From the NCBI GenBank assembly GCA_037147235.1, contig JBAWVO010000337.1, forward strand, positions 1 through 6,737: DNA of 6,737 bases, in the 5' to 3' direction. Below the pieces are notes generated by a model. The model was not told the origin of the DNA and made no database searches. It saw nothing but the letters and a program-made list of their open reading frames with translations. Below, piece after piece: positions 5,916 through 6,737 of the stretch (positions are counted from its first letter, which is position 1; every line of letters begins with the position of its first letter). This DNA is from JANXQG01 sp037147235. GTDB lineage: Bacteria; Planctomycetota; Planctomycetia; Pirellulales; Thermoguttaceae. The position numbers and the translations under genes are program-made.

Positions 5916-6644
5916 AATCTGCCGGATGGCTACCATCCGTTCCTGGAGGCGGCTTCGCGCGTCAGGCACGGAAATTTTCTCTCGCCAGTGCGGCGGCAAG
6001 AGGCTCATTTGCGTGCATTCCAGCACGGCCGCAGTCTCTTGCAGTTCCTTCTCCAGCCCTTGGGCCGAGGGAATGAACTCCTTCATTGCCAGATCCAAGT
6101 CCACGCTCGTCAACTCGTCGCGACCGGCCGTAAGTGCCGTCCGTTTCGCCGCCAGCACGATGCTCTCGACGTCGGCACCGCTCAGCTTCGAGTCGGCCGA
6201 TATCGTGGGCAAGATGTCGCTTGCAAGTTTCAGTTTATTCTTGCGCGCCATGACCTCGAACATCTGGCGTAGTTCGGCGTCTTCGCAAGGATAGAAGAGC
6301 GGGATATGAACCTCGGCTCGCCCCTGCCGCTTGAGGTCGATCGGCAGCAAATCAGGCCGCGAGGTCAAAAGCATCCAGACAATGCGACCGCGATACCGGG
6401 TGTTGCCCATCTGTGCCGCAATCATCGAGAAGACCCGCGACGACGTGCCGGAATCGCCGTCCGCCTGCCGGTTCCCCAACGCGGCATCGGCCTCATCGAC
6501 GATTACGACGACCGGCCCGAGCGATCGCAGCACGGCCAGTACCTGCTGGAGGTTGCCTTCCGTCTCGCCAACGTACTTCGAGCGAAAGTTCTTGAGCGTC
6601 ACACGAGGGCATTTGCTGCCAAGACTTGCTTGCCCGTCAGCCAC
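5904..6644 (-). CDS. AAA-type ATPase lacking its P-loop region (5'-truncated or degenerate)
   Basis: The visible product (246 residues from a GTG at 6644) starts in the middle of an AAA module. Residues 15-34 (VTLKNFRSKYVGETEGNLQQ) match the segment that follows the Walker A helix. Walker B VVVIVDEAD is at 45-53. The second region of homology, with TSRPDLL and the arginines of LKRQGRAE (R106 and R109, finger candidates), is at 94-111. The sensor-2 helix LSGADVESIVLAAKR is at 154-168. A helical tail of about 55 residues follows. The usual sensor-1 asparagine position is Ser in TSRPD. No GxxxxGK[TS] is encoded upstream in this frame, which stays open to the window edge but loses the GC-biased codon pattern beyond about 6610. 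The GTG has no ribosome-binding site. The protein as annotated could not bind ATP normally. It may be a decayed gene, a frameshifted one or an assembly break. The family is clear; the start is not. Confidence 0.75.
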   Translation of the reverse strand: MADGQASLGSKCPRVTLKNFRSKYVGETEGNLQQVLAVLRSLGPVVVIVDEADAALGNRQADGDSGTSSRVFSMIAAQMGNTRYRGRIVWMLLTSRPDLLPIDLKRQGRAEVHIPLFYPCEDAELRQMFEVMARKNKLKLASDILPTISADSKLSGADVESIVLAAKRTALTAGRDELTSVDLDLAMKEFIPSAQGLEKELQETAAVLECTQMSLLPPHWREKISVPDARSRLQERMVAIRQILES

Positions 6645-6705
6645 GACAGAGTAGCTTGCACGATTGGCCCCTGGAAACAGGGAGCTGGAAGCGTCCCATT
6701 GATTG

Positions 6706-6737
6706 TTAAAAGTTGACGATGGTCTCCGCCCCGACGA
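6706..6737 (-). CDS. Possible last codons of an upstream minus-strand gene, cut by the window edge
   Basis: From the right edge one frame reads VGAETIVNF followed by TAA (6708-6706). Its nine codons mostly end in G or C, as in real genes here. Too little is visible to name a product. If real, it leaves about 60-100 bases between this stop and the AAA fragment, too short to contain the missing P-loop domain. Confidence 0.25.
   Translation of the reverse strand, partial: VGAETIVNF

Noticed and set aside
6669..6682. CCCTG-GAAA-CAGGG mini-hairpin near the right edge
   Set aside because: The stem is only five base pairs and is not placed at a clear gene end with a U-run; a chance match is likely.
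6719..6737. Possible plus-strand gene start (ATG GTC TCC GCC) at the right edge
   Set aside because: Only six codons are visible and no ribosome-binding site precedes them; the opposite strand has an equally plausible gene end here.

Overview
The window reads as a piece of a GC-rich bacterial chromosome. Third codon positions are mostly G or C in the long minus-strand genes. The gene style suggests a Gram-negative, possibly planctomycete-like organism: an OmpA-type peptidoglycan-binding domain, long tails on transporter subunits, and an AAA ATPase with a distinctive DEADAALGNR Walker B stretch. The taxonomic guess is inference from gene style only. I see no rRNA, tRNA, CRISPR array or transposase, and no gene-free stretch over 300 bases.

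Layout. At the left edge (about 1-133) is a short plus-strand coding end, followed in the same frame, after a TGA, by a universal stress protein (USP) with a helical C-terminal tail (152-829). This gene meets a long minus-strand cluster tail to tail near position 850. Read in its own direction from the right edge, the cluster comprises: the possible last codons of an upstream gene (6737-6706); an AAA-type ATPase lacking its P-loop (6644-5904); a 102-residue helical protein of unknown function (5870-5562); a membrane-anchored solute-binding protein fused to a C-terminal OmpA domain (5472-3742); an ABC permease (3710-2691); its ATPase (2694-1795, ATGA stop/start overlap); and a two-helix membrane protein with a long coiled-coil-like tail (1739-873).

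How they fit together. The solute-binding/OmpA protein, permease and ATPase look like a complete importer of the nitrate/sulfonate/taurine (SsuABC/TauABC) class. Its binding protein appears to be held by an N-terminal membrane anchor and, at the other end, by peptidoglycan. Gene order suggests that the AAA protein, the small protein and the coiled-coil membrane protein work with this transporter. No substrate can be named from sequence. A cell-envelope or stress function is possible.

The most notable points are the solute-binding/OmpA fusion inside an otherwise ordinary importer operon, the missing N-terminal nucleotide-binding parts of both the USP and the AAA gene near the two window ends, and an exact 12-bp promoter-like repeat in two gaps of the operon.
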